Counted from the stretch's first letter, positions 42,560 to 51,151 are shown. The stretch: 64,000 bases of DNA from Paenibacillus pedocola (GCF_031599675.1 NZ_CP134223.1:6408394-6472393); one strand, 5' to 3'. Numbers and translations are program-made. The notes: generated by a model from the letters alone, not told the origin.

Positions 42560-44275
42560 TTAATCTATTTCCTTAATCCACCATTTGTCCGGCTCAATAA
42601 TATTGCTCATGGAATCGACATGCACACCCTGCAGGCGCTTGTTTACAGCAGTAATATTCACCCGCTCTGCAAAAAAGATCATCGGCACTTCCTCATTAAT
42701 CAGCTTCTGCCATTCATAATAAATCTGCTTCCGGTATTCCTTATCATAAGCTTTGTTCCCCACTCCTTCACGAATCAGCTCTTCGCTTTGCTCCGAGGAC
42801 CAGCGGGAGTAGTTCCACAAATCGGTTGCCCGCCACAGTCCCGAAGGATCGGGATCGCTTGCCAGCCCCCATACTCCGTTGAATAATTCAACAGTAGGGT
42901 CATCCTTTTCCACTGCCTCATAAAAAAGATTCAGCTCCTTGAGTGCCCCGCCATTCAACCGTACATCTAGCCCAACATCCCGCCAGTTCTGTAAAATAGC
43001 CTGTGTCCGCTCTTCGGTCGTACTGCTGCCGCTCATAGCATCATAATGAATAACCAGCTTCTGACCCTTCGGATCCTCACGCATTCCATCGCCGTCTACA
43101 TCGAGATAGCCCGCTTCATCAAGCAGAACCTCCGCCTTCTCCGGACTGTATGGATACGTATCAATTTCGGTATCGGCAATCTTGGCCCAGCTTGAGCTTG
43201 GAATCGGTGTCTCAATCAGCTTGCCCAGTCCATAAGAGTATTGGTTAATGATCTCTTCCCGGTCCAGGGCGTAATACATTGCTTTGCGCAGACGTTTGTC
43301 GGTGAATTTGGGGTTGTCCATCACATTCCGCTGTGCAGTTTCATCCCAATGGCCGAATTTAAAGCCTATGTATTCGTAAGACAGCTCCGCCGATTGCATT
43401 AGGAATATGTTGTCGAGTTCTTTAAGTGCAGCAAAGGTCTCCCGCGGCGCAGTACCAATATCAATGCCGCCCGTTTCCAAAAGTCCGGTAATTTCACTGT
43501 CCTTTACTACCTTATAGTTAATACCATCTAATAAAGCCTTGCCCTTATAATAATTATCAAACCGCTGCATCCGGACAAGCTGGCCAGGCTGAATCTCCTT
43601 CACCTCAAAGGGTCCAATGCCGATCGGCCTCTTGCGTACCTGATCACTGTCGGCCATATCTTTAACAGCTACTCCGCTAAAATATTTCTTATTCATCGGA
43701 TACGGCCACAAGTTGTCGATGGTGTTCACACGTGCCGAATTTACGGTAATCCTGAGCGTATACGGGTCTATAACCTTTACACCGCTTAGCTGATCTGTTT
43801 CTCCGCGATGGTAGGCTTCTACGCCCTTTATCATTTCCACACTATAATACCTGGAGCCTGTATAATCAGGACTTGCGATCGTCTCCAGCGCAAATTTCCA
43901 GTCTTCAACCGTCAATTCATCTCCGTTATGCCAGCGGACCCCCGGTCTGATGTTGAAGGTAAATACGGTATGGTCATCGGATTCCTTCCAGGAAGCGATG
44001 TTAGGAACGGTAGTCAAATCATCCTTCACAGTAAACATGGCCTCGGTTATGAAATCAAGCACATTAGAATCATCTTCGCCCTCAAAAAACGCCGGATCAA
44101 ACAGACCCTGGAACGGAGCAGTATATGCATAGGTAACGGTACCGCCTGAAATGGCTTTATCCTCAGCCTTGCTGTAGCGTACCGGGTAGGAATCGCCGCC
44201 TGAACCGGCGCCATTACATGCCGACAGAATAATAGTCATTACCAGCAGAAGTCCGCTGATCTTCGATTTAAGCAT
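42560..44275 (-). CDS. Oligopeptide ABC transporter substrate-binding lipoprotein (OppA/DppE type)
   Basis: 571 residues, ATG at 44275. Lipobox LSAC (Cys about 20) after a 16-residue hydrophobic helix marks a membrane-anchored lipoprotein. Family 5 solute-binding fold: RPGVRWHNGDELTVEDWKFA (about 112-131), an RITVN strand, GIGPFEVKEI, and KLRKAMYYALDREEI-type helix (RLRKAMYYALDREEIINQ). It binds peptides for a permease that is not encoded next to it. A cre-like site lies 35 bases upstream, suggesting catabolite control. Confidence 0.9.
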   Translation of the reverse strand: MLKSKISGLLLVMTIILSACNGAGSGGDSYPVRYSKAEDKAISGGTVTYAYTAPFQGLFDPAFFEGEDDSNVLDFITEAMFTVKDDLTTVPNIASWKESDDHTVFTFNIRPGVRWHNGDELTVEDWKFALETIASPDYTGSRYYSVEMIKGVEAYHRGETDQLSGVKVIDPYTLRITVNSARVNTIDNLWPYPMNKKYFSGVAVKDMADSDQVRKRPIGIGPFEVKEIQPGQLVRMQRFDNYYKGKALLDGINYKVVKDSEITGLLETGGIDIGTAPRETFAALKELDNIFLMQSAELSYEYIGFKFGHWDETAQRNVMDNPKFTDKRLRKAMYYALDREEIINQYSYGLGKLIETPIPSSSWAKIADTEIDTYPYSPEKAEVLLDEAGYLDVDGDGMREDPKGQKLVIHYDAMSGSSTTEERTQAILQNWRDVGLDVRLNGGALKELNLFYEAVEKDDPTVELFNGVWGLASDPDPSGLWRATDLWNYSRWSSEQSEELIREGVGNKAYDKEYRKQIYYEWQKLINEEVPMIFFAERVNITAVNKRLQGVHVDSMSNIIEPDKWWIKEID

Positions 44276-44309
44276 GAAGTCCTTCCTTTCTTCTATACCC
44301 GCAGTTAAG

Positions 44310-44323
44310 TGAAAGCGTTTTCC
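44310..44323 (-). promoter_or_regulatory. Putative cre (CcpA) site
   Basis: TGAAAGCGTTTTCC matches the cre consensus TGWAANCGNTNWCA except for the last base. It lies 35 bases upstream of the lipoprotein start, in a position that would block or roadblock transcription. Confidence 0.5.
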
Positions 44324-44465
44324 AATAATAAGCTATATATATCATATAATGCGTAAATTTTTAAATCATGAATTTAACAAACTACAATATTGAGGATAAC
44401 CAATATTCGTGCAGATGTGAAGCCCAATAAATGGATGATGCATCTGAGAAGGTATTCCCCCCGGC

Positions 44466-44491
44466 AAAAAGGCCTGCCCCCCGGGCAGACC
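44466..44491 (-). terminator. Terminator of the MutS2-like gene
   Basis: GGCCTGCCC (44471-44479) and GGGCAGACC (44483-44491), one mismatch, five T on the minus strand. Confidence 0.8.
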
Positions 44492-44510
44492 TGCAGGTAT
44501 AAATCGCCGT

Positions 44511-46469
44511 TCAATCCTCTTCGTCTGTGTGAATGATGCTTAAACCCTCCACATGCCGTTTTCGCATCAGCTTGCGCTTTTTCCGGTCTTCCTTGGTCTC
44601 GAAAATAATATCAAAATCGTAGTCCTCCGGGTACAGCTCATCCTTAGACAAGTAGGGTTTAAGCCGTTTATGGTTGAAGCGCATTTTTTCCTTCTGGATC
44701 ATTACACCGACTATGCCCATACTGTCTTGTTTTGCATAGACGATCCCTGTACGGTTAAGCGAGCTGACGTAAACGGCATCGCCAATTTCAAAGCCGGATG
44801 TCGGGTTTTTATTGTCTTTTGGCAAATTCGCTTCATCCTCTACCCTGGCTGGCTTTTCTTCCCCGGGATTTCTGCGCAGCTCATGCTTGGCATATGCTCT
44901 TATGCCCTTCCCTCTGCCTGCCGCCATCTCCGGACCCTGCTGCTCCCGCTGCTGTACCACGAGCTGGTGTGAACGCCGGATAACCTCCGCAGGAATGCCC
45001 AGCTTCTCGGCAATTTGCAGCGCGTAACTCTCTCCAGCCTCGCCGATTGTCAGCTTGTATAATGGCTGCAGTGTATCCTTATCAAACTCCATCCGCGCAT
45101 TTTCGAAACCCGGGGTAGACGCTGCGAATACTTTTAACTCGCTAAAATGTGTAGTAACTATGATATTGGCCCCGCGCCGGTTCAGCTCCTCCAGAATGGC
45201 GATGGAGAGTGCAAAGCCCTCTCCCGGGTCTGTTCCCGCCGCCAGCTCATCAATCAGCAGCAGCACGCCTCTGCCAGCGTAGCGCAGCATGCCCTCTATA
45301 CTCTTCATCTGGGCCGAGAAGGTGCTTAGAGACTGTGTGAGGCTCTGTCCGTCACCGATCACACTGATCATATTTGAGAATACCGTAAAATCGCTGTTCT
45401 CCTCCACGGGAACCAGCAGCCCTGACTGTACCATTGCGGTCAGGAGGCCCAGCGTCTTGAGGACCACTGTTTTCCCGCCGGTATTAGGGCCGGTAACAAT
45501 CAGTGATTTGTAGCCCTGGCCGAACTCAAGGCTTACAGGTACCATATCCTTCAGTTCGGGATGTCTGCCGCCGTTCATCCGTAAGAATCCCCGCTCATTC
45601 AAGGCCACCTTCCTCGCCCCGAGAGTCCTGGCGTATTTAGCCTTGGCAAAGATGAAGTCATAGGTGCCTGTTACTTCAATATTAATACGCAGCGCCTCCT
45701 GCTCTTGCTCTACAAGGCCGCTCAGCATACTCAGGATGATGCTCTCTTCCCTGGCTTCATCCGCTGCCAGCAGCTCAAGCTCGCCCTGCAGGGCGGCTAC
45801 CTCATAAGGCTCCACGAACACCGTCTGCCCGCTGGTGGACTGGTCCAGCACAGCCCCCTTCACCTGCTTGTGATACTCCCGTTTCACAGGGATGACATAC
45901 CGGCCGCCCCGCATGCTGATTAGGTTCTCCTGAAGGATCGACTGATGCCGGGACATAATGCTCTCCAGCTTCCTTTGAAGCCGTTCCTTAGCCACTGCCA
46001 GCTTTTTCCGCACCCGTTCCAATCCCTTGCTTGCTTGATCATCAATTACCCCGAAGCGGATACAGCGTTCAATCTCTTCTCTTACCTGCTTCAGCTCCAG
46101 CAGCGACGCTCCATAAGCAGCAATACGCGGGGCAATCTGCTCTTTGGAGGCCATATACTTGCGCAGCTGACTGCAGCTGTTCAGAAAAGTAACGATGGCT
46201 GTGAAATCCTGCTCATTATAGAGATACCCTGTACCCATCAGAGACATGATCCATTCGATGCCCTCTAAGGAAGGCAGTGGAACACTTGCCCCGCGCTCCA
46301 GCAGCTCCTTGGCCTCTTCTGTTTCATCCATTGCCCGGTGTATAGCCGGCAGATAAGTCATCGGACTCAGTTCACTCACCATTCTCCGGCCTTCATAGGA
46401 TACGGCATGCCGTGCTACATCCTTTTTAATATCCTCATACCCGAGTGTGCTTAGACTTTCCAAATTCAC
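44511..46469 (-). CDS. MutS2-like ATPase lacking the C-terminal Smr domain
   Basis: 652 residues. The start is GTG at 46469 (reads MNLESLSTLGY), eight bases from GGAGG; an ATG eight codons earlier lies before that RBS. N-terminal core helices (about 1-290) precede the MutS-family ATPase with Walker A VTGPNTGGKTVVLKTLG (about 325), STFSAQM signature, LLIDELAAGTDPGEGFALS Walker B and TTHFSELK. After the ATPase comes a KOW-like segment (GDAVYVSSLNRTGIV). Full MutS2 of about 780 residues ends in the Smr nuclease; here the protein stops after a basic tail (KKRKLMRKRHVEGL). It could act on stalled ribosomes or DNA as an ATPase clamp without nuclease. Confidence 0.85.
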   Translation of the reverse strand: MNLESLSTLGYEDIKKDVARHAVSYEGRRMVSELSPMTYLPAIHRAMDETEEAKELLERGASVPLPSLEGIEWIMSLMGTGYLYNEQDFTAIVTFLNSCSQLRKYMASKEQIAPRIAAYGASLLELKQVREEIERCIRFGVIDDQASKGLERVRKKLAVAKERLQRKLESIMSRHQSILQENLISMRGGRYVIPVKREYHKQVKGAVLDQSTSGQTVFVEPYEVAALQGELELLAADEAREESIILSMLSGLVEQEQEALRINIEVTGTYDFIFAKAKYARTLGARKVALNERGFLRMNGGRHPELKDMVPVSLEFGQGYKSLIVTGPNTGGKTVVLKTLGLLTAMVQSGLLVPVEENSDFTVFSNMISVIGDGQSLTQSLSTFSAQMKSIEGMLRYAGRGVLLLIDELAAGTDPGEGFALSIAILEELNRRGANIIVTTHFSELKVFAASTPGFENARMEFDKDTLQPLYKLTIGEAGESYALQIAEKLGIPAEVIRRSHQLVVQQREQQGPEMAAGRGKGIRAYAKHELRRNPGEEKPARVEDEANLPKDNKNPTSGFEIGDAVYVSSLNRTGIVYAKQDSMGIVGVMIQKEKMRFNHKRLKPYLSKDELYPEDYDFDIIFETKEDRKKRKLMRKRHVEGLSIIHTDEED

Positions 46470-46518
46470 TGGTATTCCTCCTCTATTCTTCAACTGTCAG
46501 CGGTATTTGTTCCTAACG

Positions 46519-46556
46519 CAAAAAAGGGCAAAGACTGCACTATGCAGTCCTTGCCC
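46519..46556 (-). terminator. Second terminator downstream of the ncRNA candidate
   Basis: GGGCAA-GACTGC (46526-46537) pairs with GCAGTC-TTGCCC (46545-46556) with six T on the minus strand; very strong, 50 bases upstream of the MutS2-like start. Confidence 0.85.
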
Positions 46557-46629
46557 TCATTTGAATGGTATTGTCCCCTTGATGTGCTGACCTCCGGCTT
46601 CACAACAAAAAATCATGCCCGGAAAACAG

Positions 46630-46875
46630 AAAAAACCGTGCTCAAGAGCACGGTTAATCACAAAGAGAACAATAGCCGTAAGAGGCCATGTTGACGCTTC
46701 GCGTGTTCTTAACTAATCATCCACTCTGCGATAAGAACTCAGTATGATTGCACATACTCAAACAGAGCAAGCCTCCGGTAATAACGAGTCCTGCTGCTAC
46801 TTATCCTCAAGTGATATGAAATTGCTTAGTTAAGAACGCTCACCAACATCAAAATTTCCCCTTTAGTTATAGGAT
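46630..46875 (-). ncRNA. Candidate structured small RNA, rod-like (6S RNA or similar)
   Basis: No coding frame. On the minus strand a consensus promoter is followed by a region with long complementarity: GCGTTCTTAACTAA near the 5' end pairs with TTAGTTAAGAACACGC near 46700; inside, CACT/AGTG, GGATAAG/CTTATC, GGACTC/GAGTTC and AGTATG/CATACT nest in order. The result is one long interrupted helix of about 150 bases. It is followed by a separate terminator, AACCGTGCTC-aa-GAGCACGGTT with six T (46630-46655). Rod shape, size and autonomy are those of 6S RNA, which binds RNA polymerase, but I cannot match the sequence to a known family. Alternative: a MITE with terminal inverted repeats. Confidence 0.55.
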
Positions 46876-46881
46876 ACCTGT

Positions 46882-46910
46882 AATTTACTACATTCTGCTA
46901 AGAGAGTCAA
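46882..46910 (-). promoter_or_regulatory. Promoter of the ncRNA candidate
   Basis: Minus-strand TTGACT (46905-46910), 17-base spacer, TAAATT (46882-46887). The -35 box overlaps the stop codon of the VOC gene; transcription would begin near 46875. Confidence 0.65.
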
Positions 46911-47281
46911 TTCCCAGCGAAGAAATTGAACACCCAAGTGATTCCATTCCTGCTGTCAGCAACTTGTCCATGCAATGCCCCAAAAAAGGTCTTTTGCAGC
47001 TCAACCTGGACTTTTCCGCCATCCTCTACCAGCTTCCCGTAGATGCTGCGCAGTTCTTCTTCGCTCTCCAGTGCCATAATGATGCTAACATTCTCTGTTT
47101 TGGCACCCCGGCCATAATCATCAGAGAAATGGATCAGGCTGGACCCGAGCACCAGATCGGCATGCAGCAGCTTGCCGTTATGCTCATTCAGTACCTTGAT
47201 TTCACCGCCAAATACGCTTTGGTAATACTCCACTGATTCACGTACATTCTCAATAATTACATAGGGGCTTGCACTGATCAT
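46907..47281 (-). CDS. VOC-family (glyoxalase/PhnB-like) protein
   Basis: 124 residues, ATG at 47281 with GGAGGAATAAC. The bab-bab-b repeat of the vicinal oxygen chelate fold: ENVRESVEYYQSVFGGEIKV (about 11-30), HADLVLGSSLIHFSDD and a C-terminal GITWVFNF strand. PhnB-like members are mostly uncharacterised; some bind or detoxify small molecules. No terminator separates it from the ncRNA promoter that overlaps its stop. Confidence 0.8.
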   Translation of the reverse strand: MISASPYVIIENVRESVEYYQSVFGGEIKVLNEHNGKLLHADLVLGSSLIHFSDDYGRGAKTENVSIIMALESEEELRSIYGKLVEDGGKVQVELQKTFFGALHGQVADSRNGITWVFNFFAGN

Positions 47282-47402
47282 CGTTATTCCTCCGGCCTTT
47301 TAATTGGACGGCTACCAGCCGTCACTTCTTCTTATTATATACAATGGCGGCGCTGGTTACCAAGCCTTGAACCGGCTAACACTACTCTTCCGCATACATA
47401 AC

Positions 47403-47430
47403 AAAAAAGCAGCCGGTTTCCCGGCTGCTT
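47403..47430 (-). terminator. Terminator of the rpsF-ssb-rpsR operon
   Basis: AGCAGCCGG-tttc-CCGGCTGCT, perfect arms, then six T on the minus strand. Confidence 0.93.
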
Positions 47431-47441
47431 CATAAAACGTC

Positions 47442-47714
47442 CTATTCCGTTGTGTAAGGCAGCAGCGCGATTTGACGCGAGCGTTTTACAGCAATGGTCA
47501 GAGCGCGTTGGTATTTTGCACTTGTACCAGTTACACGACGCGGCAAAATCTTTCCGCGTTCGCTGATGAACTTCTTAAGAAGCTCAGTGTCTTTATAATC
47601 AATGTGAGTAATTTTGTTCACAGTGAAGTAGCACACTTTTTTGCGCTTGTTGCGTCCACCACGACGTGCCGGTCTTTTGTCGTTGTCTCCGCCTTCTCTT
47701 TGTTTGAAAGCCAT
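47442..47714 (-). CDS. rpsR: 30S ribosomal protein S18
   Basis: 90 residues, ATG at 47714, GGAAGGA about 12 bases upstream. Basic N terminus rich in Gly/Arg, then IDYKDTELLKKFISERGKILPRR and the C-terminal basic helix. Cys and Lys-rich KVCYF occurs instead of the zinc-binding set of some species. Binds S6 in the small-subunit platform. Confidence 0.96.
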   Translation of the reverse strand: MAFKQREGGDNDKRPARRGGRNKRKKVCYFTVNKITHIDYKDTELLKKFISERGKILPRRVTGTSAKYQRALTIAVKRSRQIALLPYTTE

Positions 47715-47735
47715 GTTCAGTTCAGTCCTTCCTTA

Positions 47736-48236
47736 TTAAAATGGCAAATCATCGTCCGATATATCGATCGGTTTTCCATCGCCTGAAAAAGGATCTTGAT
47801 TATTGTTGCTGCGCGAGAAATTGTTGTTATTTCCGCGTCCGCTGTTACCGCCGCCACCATAGGATGGTTCTTCGGGTACATTTCCGCCACTTGGCGCATT
47901 GCCACCTTCACGATTCTGCGAGGATTCCAGGAAACGGACATTATCGGCAATAACTTCAGTAACGTATACGCGTTTACCTTCGTTATTCTCGTAATTCCGT
48001 ACTTGGATGCGGCCTTCTACGGCTGCCAGACGCCCTTTGCGCAAGTAATTGGCACAGGTCTCAGCCAGCTGTCTCCAGGTTACTACCGGGATGAAGTCCG
48101 CTTCGCGTTCACCGTTCTGGCCCGTAAAGTTGCGGTCTACGGCAAGCGTAAACTGCGTTACGGCAACACCAGCGGGAGTATAACGAAGTTCCGGGTCACG
48201 GGTCAACCGACCGATCAGAATGATACGGTTCAACAA
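47736..48236 (-). CDS. ssb: Single-stranded DNA-binding protein
   Basis: 166 residues; TTG at 48236 (a second TTG follows directly) with GGAGGGG upstream. OB-fold with NRIILIGRLTRDPELRYTPA, FIPVVTWRQLAETCANYLRKG and RVYVTEV; Gly/Asn/Ser-rich linker (about 115-155) and the acidic tip ISDDDLPF that recruits repair and replication proteins. Middle gene of rpsF-ssb-rpsR. Confidence 0.96.
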   Translation of the reverse strand: MLNRIILIGRLTRDPELRYTPAGVAVTQFTLAVDRNFTGQNGEREADFIPVVTWRQLAETCANYLRKGRLAAVEGRIQVRNYENNEGKRVYVTEVIADNVRFLESSQNREGGNAPSGGNVPEEPSYGGGGNSGRGNNNNFSRSNNNQDPFSGDGKPIDISDDDLPF

Positions 48237-48283
48237 TTCAATCCCCTCCTTTTAAGCGATTCGTTACAAAGCTTGTCAAGATC

Positions 48284-48568
48284 TTAGGCAACGTCGTTCG
48301 TAATGAGATAACGAATAACTTCGTCGGAAATCTTCATGAGACGCTCGAGTTCAGTAACTACTGCAGGTTCTGCAGTAAAGTTAACCAAAACATAAACGCC
48401 ATCACGGAATTTCTTGATCTCATACGCAAGACGGCGTTTACCTTGCACATCGTGCTTTGTAATTTCTCCGCCGTTGGAGATGACGCCTTGGAATTTTTCG
48501 ACTGCTGCTTGAACGGCTTCTTGTTCAATGTCAGGACGAATAATGTACATGACTTCATATTTGCGCAT
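48284..48568 (-). CDS. rpsF: 30S ribosomal protein S6
   Basis: 94 residues from ATG 48568, GGAGGTGA seven bases upstream. MRKYEVMYIIRPDIEQEA start, GVYVLVNFTAEPAVVTELER and DEVIRYLITN give the ferredoxin-like S6 fold. Forms a heterodimer with S18 and may bind its own leader. Confidence 0.96.
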   Translation of the reverse strand: MRKYEVMYIIRPDIEQEAVQAAVEKFQGVISNGGEITKHDVQGKRRLAYEIKKFRDGVYVLVNFTAEPAVVTELERLMKISDEVIRYLITNDVA

Positions 48569-48582
48569 AATTTTCACCTCCT

Positions 48583-48678
48583 TATGGTCTGCGGCCCCTG
48601 ATCACGTCAGGAGCAAGGAACGAGCACAAACATAGACTCGCACCAAATTAATATACCAAATAATTCTGCTGATTGCAA
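48583..48678 (-). promoter_or_regulatory. Promoter and leader of rpsF-ssb-rpsR
   Basis: TTGCAA (48673-48678), 17 bases, TATATT (48650-48655) on the minus strand. The leader then folds TCCTGA-cgtga-TCAGGG followed by GCCGCAG, which could be the S6:S18-binding motif (conserved CCG) reported in many bacteria. Promoter confident, leader motif tentative. Confidence 0.65.
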
Positions 48679-48784
48679 GTGCTAATAATCCTCGGCAGAT
48701 CATGGGAGCTTATGGGCTACATGAACAGCACCCGGCCGGCGCACAATATAACCGCATTACCACATCATCTGAGGAGGGAACAAC

Positions 48785-48982
48785 ATGGGTGAACAAACAG
48801 AATATGAAAAAGGCGACAAAGCACCAAACCCGGGAGTCTATACAGAAGTAGGAGAAGCCCGCAGCTTCCACACCCAAATTACGAATCCAAAACGCATCAC
48901 GATGGAAAAGGGAGATACCTTCCCTGAGACCACAAACAAGGACCGCAAGTGGAAAAAGGTTGAAAAAGCCCGGGTTCATTAA
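48785..48982 (+). CDS. YjzC-family small protein
   Basis: 65 residues, ATG at 48785 behind AGGAGGG. GDKAPNPGVYTEVGEA at the N terminus and EKGDTFPETTNKDRKWKK at the C terminus match the YjzC family of small Firmicute proteins. Function is unknown. Isolated on the + strand among leftward operons. Confidence 0.8.
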   Translation: MGEQTEYEKGDKAPNPGVYTEVGEARSFHTQITNPKRITMEKGDTFPETTNKDRKWKKVEKARVH

Positions 48983-49229
48983 TTTTTTACTTCACATGTA
49001 TAAGAAAACGGGCTCCGGCCCATAATAACCTCAGGCAGTACAAAAGAGAGGTGTGGTTCCGTTGGACGTCGTAGACGAACACAATCACTGGGATTCTGAT
49101 TCAGCAACTATTGTAAGCCGGGAACAGTAAGGCTGGCCCTTAAAAAAGGTATCAGCTTTTGCAATACCCTATCACTTTAGCGGCTATAAACAGAGAAATT
49201 CCGAACATCATTGATGTACTGCCTCTGGA

Positions 49230-49256
49230 GAGAGATCCGCAAGGATCTCTCTTTTT
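49230..49256 (+). terminator. Terminator reading rightwards
   Basis: GAGAGATCC-gcaa-GGATCTCTC (49230-49251), then TTTTT; probably for the YjzC-like gene or the micro-frame near 49062. Confidence 0.85.
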
Positions 49257-49293
49257 GTTGTGCTTGGTGTGACAACACTTCAATTTCTGAAAA

Positions 49294-49320
49294 CAAAAAA
49301 ACCTCCGCCATAGCGAAGGT
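49294..49320 (-). terminator. Terminator of tRNA-Ser
   Basis: ACCTCCGC (49301-49308) and GCGAAGGT (49313-49320), one mismatch, with seven T on the minus strand. Confidence 0.8.
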
Positions 49321-49352
49321 TATATTTATCAATAGTATTAGTTGTGCTGTAG

Positions 49353-49443
49353 TGGCGGAGAGGGTGGGATTCGAACCCACGCACGCTGTGACACGCCTAA
49401 CTGATTTCGAGTCAGCCCCCTTGGGCCACTTGGGTACCTCTCC
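49353..49443 (-). tRNA. tRNA-Ser (CGA)
   Basis: 91 bases including a genomically encoded CCA. Acceptor arms GGAGAGG and CCTCTCC, anticodon arm CTGA-ctCGAaa-TCAG with anticodon CGA (codon UCG), a long variable arm and the T arm GTGGGTTCGAATCCCAC. Confidence 0.95.
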
Positions 49444-49486
49444 GCAGCAAGATTTATTATATCATGTCATTTATAGTTTTGCAAGC

Positions 49487-49699
49487 TTAATTATTTTGTA
49501 AGCCCTCTTCTTTTGAGCGCAGCACCTTTTTCAGGTTTTTCTCGAATTTGGCGCGGGGGATTAGCACACTGTGCTGGCAGCCAACGCATTTGATCCGAAT
49601 ATCCATCCCCATCCGGATGATCTCCATTTCATTGGTTCCGCAGGGATGGGGCTTCTTCATCTGAACAATATCCCCTAATTGAAAAACCTTCCGTTCCAT
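49487..49699 (-). CDS. DUF951 protein (YyzM-like)
   Basis: 70 residues, ATG at 49699 (shares its base with the mscS stop). FQLGDIVQMKKPHPCGTNEMEI and RIKCVGCQHSVLIPRAKFEK are the family pattern: SH3-like strands with Cys residues at HPCG and CxxC. Found next to mscS/ychF in Bacillales. Possibly nucleic-acid binding; function unknown. Confidence 0.85.
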   Translation of the reverse strand: MERKVFQLGDIVQMKKPHPCGTNEMEIIRMGMDIRIKCVGCQHSVLIPRAKFEKNLKKVLRSKEEGLQNN

Positions 49700-50688
49700 C
49701 AGTTCTCCCCCTTTTCTCCCTCTTGAGCAGCAGCGACCTGTCTTCGCGGAATAGCACCGACAGCACTTGCCGCCTCTTCGGCCTGTGCTTCAAGCTCACG
49801 GGCCTTCCGCTCTGCCTCCGCCTCTTCAAGTGCCGTCTGTTTCTCCAGCGCTTGCTTAATATCGCTTTGGATCTGCCGCTGCGCTGCGTCTCTGGCATTA
49901 GGCTGGCAATTAGCCGCTACACGAATTACATATTCAGAGGTATTCATGGATTGAATCCCCAGTATATTCGGATAAGCCAGTATGTTTTCATTCCGCTCTT
50001 CGATCCCCTGTAACGCTTCGCCGATTAGAGCAAGTGTAGTTTCAAGTCCCCGCTCAATCTTCACCGGCACATCCACCACAGCCAAGGCATTAGCCAGAGA
50101 ATAATTCGTTACGTTAACTATCGTGCCGTTAGGGATAATATGAACCTCGCCTGTAGTGCTGAGCAGCCTGGTCGTTCTGAGACCGATCATTTCTACGGTT
50201 CCTTTATAGGTTCCCGTCTGAATCACGTCACCTACTGCGAACTGATCCTCAAAAATGATAAAGAATCCGGTAATTACATCCTTGACCAAACTCTGCGCTC
50301 CGAAACCGATAGCCAGACCAACAACACCGGCTCCGGCCAGCAGCGGCCCAAGATTGAAATTGAATTCGGAAAGAATCAGCATAATCATGACAAAATTACA
50401 TATGACCGTAACCACATTTTTCAGAAGCCCGCCTACGGTAGAGAAACGGCGGCTGTTTGCCAGTAATCTGCCCCTGGTTTCGCGTTCCATCGAGCGGTCG
50501 ATAATTTGGTAAACGACCTTAATAATAACCCGGGTCAGAACAATGATTAGCAAAATCCTCAGACCTGAAAAAAGCACGTTCGCCCACATATTTGCATCCG
50601 TAACCCATTCCCACACTTTATCTTTGAAGTGGACCACCTGCTCTACAGCATTATCAGACGATTCCGCCTCCAATAGCCATTTATTCAT
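49699..50688 (-). CDS. Small-conductance mechanosensitive channel (MscS family)
   Basis: 329 residues, ATG at 50688 with GGAGGGATC. Three N-terminal transmembrane helices, the pore helix around GVVGLAIGFGAQSLVKDVITG (about 128-148), the beta domain with FAVGDVIQTGTYKGTV and the mixed C-terminal domain. The last 60 residues are an added Ala/Glu-rich tail ending in polar residues. Releases solutes on hypo-osmotic shock. Confidence 0.92.
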   Translation of the reverse strand: MNKWLLEAESSDNAVEQVVHFKDKVWEWVTDANMWANVLFSGLRILLIIVLTRVIIKVVYQIIDRSMERETRGRLLANSRRFSTVGGLLKNVVTVICNFVMIMLILSEFNFNLGPLLAGAGVVGLAIGFGAQSLVKDVITGFFIIFEDQFAVGDVIQTGTYKGTVEMIGLRTTRLLSTTGEVHIIPNGTIVNVTNYSLANALAVVDVPVKIERGLETTLALIGEALQGIEERNENILAYPNILGIQSMNTSEYVIRVAANCQPNARDAAQRQIQSDIKQALEKQTALEEAEAERKARELEAQAEEAASAVGAIPRRQVAAAQEGEKGEN

Positions 50689-50702
50689 TTGATCCCTCCT
50701 TA

Positions 50703-50957
50703 TTATTCTACCTCTATGTAGCCGCTGCCCTCTCCATTCTTACTGAATATCCCGCGGATTTCAACATTCTGTTCGGCAATCAGTTTACGGACTCCAATGA
50801 GATCAGCTTTAAAAAATTGGATCGACATCGCGCACCCTGCGGTAATTTCTTTGGGAGTCGGGAAGATATCGATTTCGATTTCCGCATATTCAAGCAGCAT
50901 TTCTGCGCGCAGCGCCTGCTGCGTAGAGTCAAATGCAATCAGCAGCTCTTCCTCCAT
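50703..50957 (-). CDS. DUF3343 protein
   Basis: 84 residues from ATG 50957, RBS GAGGGAGG. The frame could start 31 codons upstream, but the RBS decides. LIAFDSTQQALRAEMLLEYA and GCAMSIQFF are typical: a small ferredoxin-like fold thought to bind metal or sulfur through Cys (about residue 40). Upstream neighbour of mscS. Confidence 0.8.
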   Translation of the reverse strand: MEEELLIAFDSTQQALRAEMLLEYAEIEIDIFPTPKEITAGCAMSIQFFKADLIGVRKLIAEQNVEIRGIFSKNGEGSGYIEVE

Positions 50958-51151
50958 GTCTACGCCTCCCTCTGGGCTTAAGGTCCTATCTCTTGTACCT
51001 GTAGTATAAAATCCCTCTTTCATCCATATACTAGGATCATTAACTAACATTCTCCCCGCGGACAGATGGCTTAAGCTATCAGCAATCTATGAAATGAAAT
51101 GGCAGACTGCTGGTATTTTCGTAGAAGTTCCGCCGCAGAAAGGAAGATTAT

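Larger units (their letters stand above)
48983..49352. other. 370-base gap between the YjzC-like gene and tRNA-Ser
   Basis: A + strand frame from a TTG near 49062 gives 22-23 residues (LDVVDEHNHWDSDSATIVSR...) behind AGAGAGG and ends in TAA. It is protein-like but too short to call a gene. Two terminators follow, one for each strand. Nothing else is supported. Confidence 0.3.

Noticed and set aside
48205..48236. TGATACGGTTC in the 5' end of ssb, equal to 11 bases of the attachment core
   Set aside because: It is normal ssb coding sequence (Asn-Arg-Ile-Ile) with no flanking disturbance; chance match.
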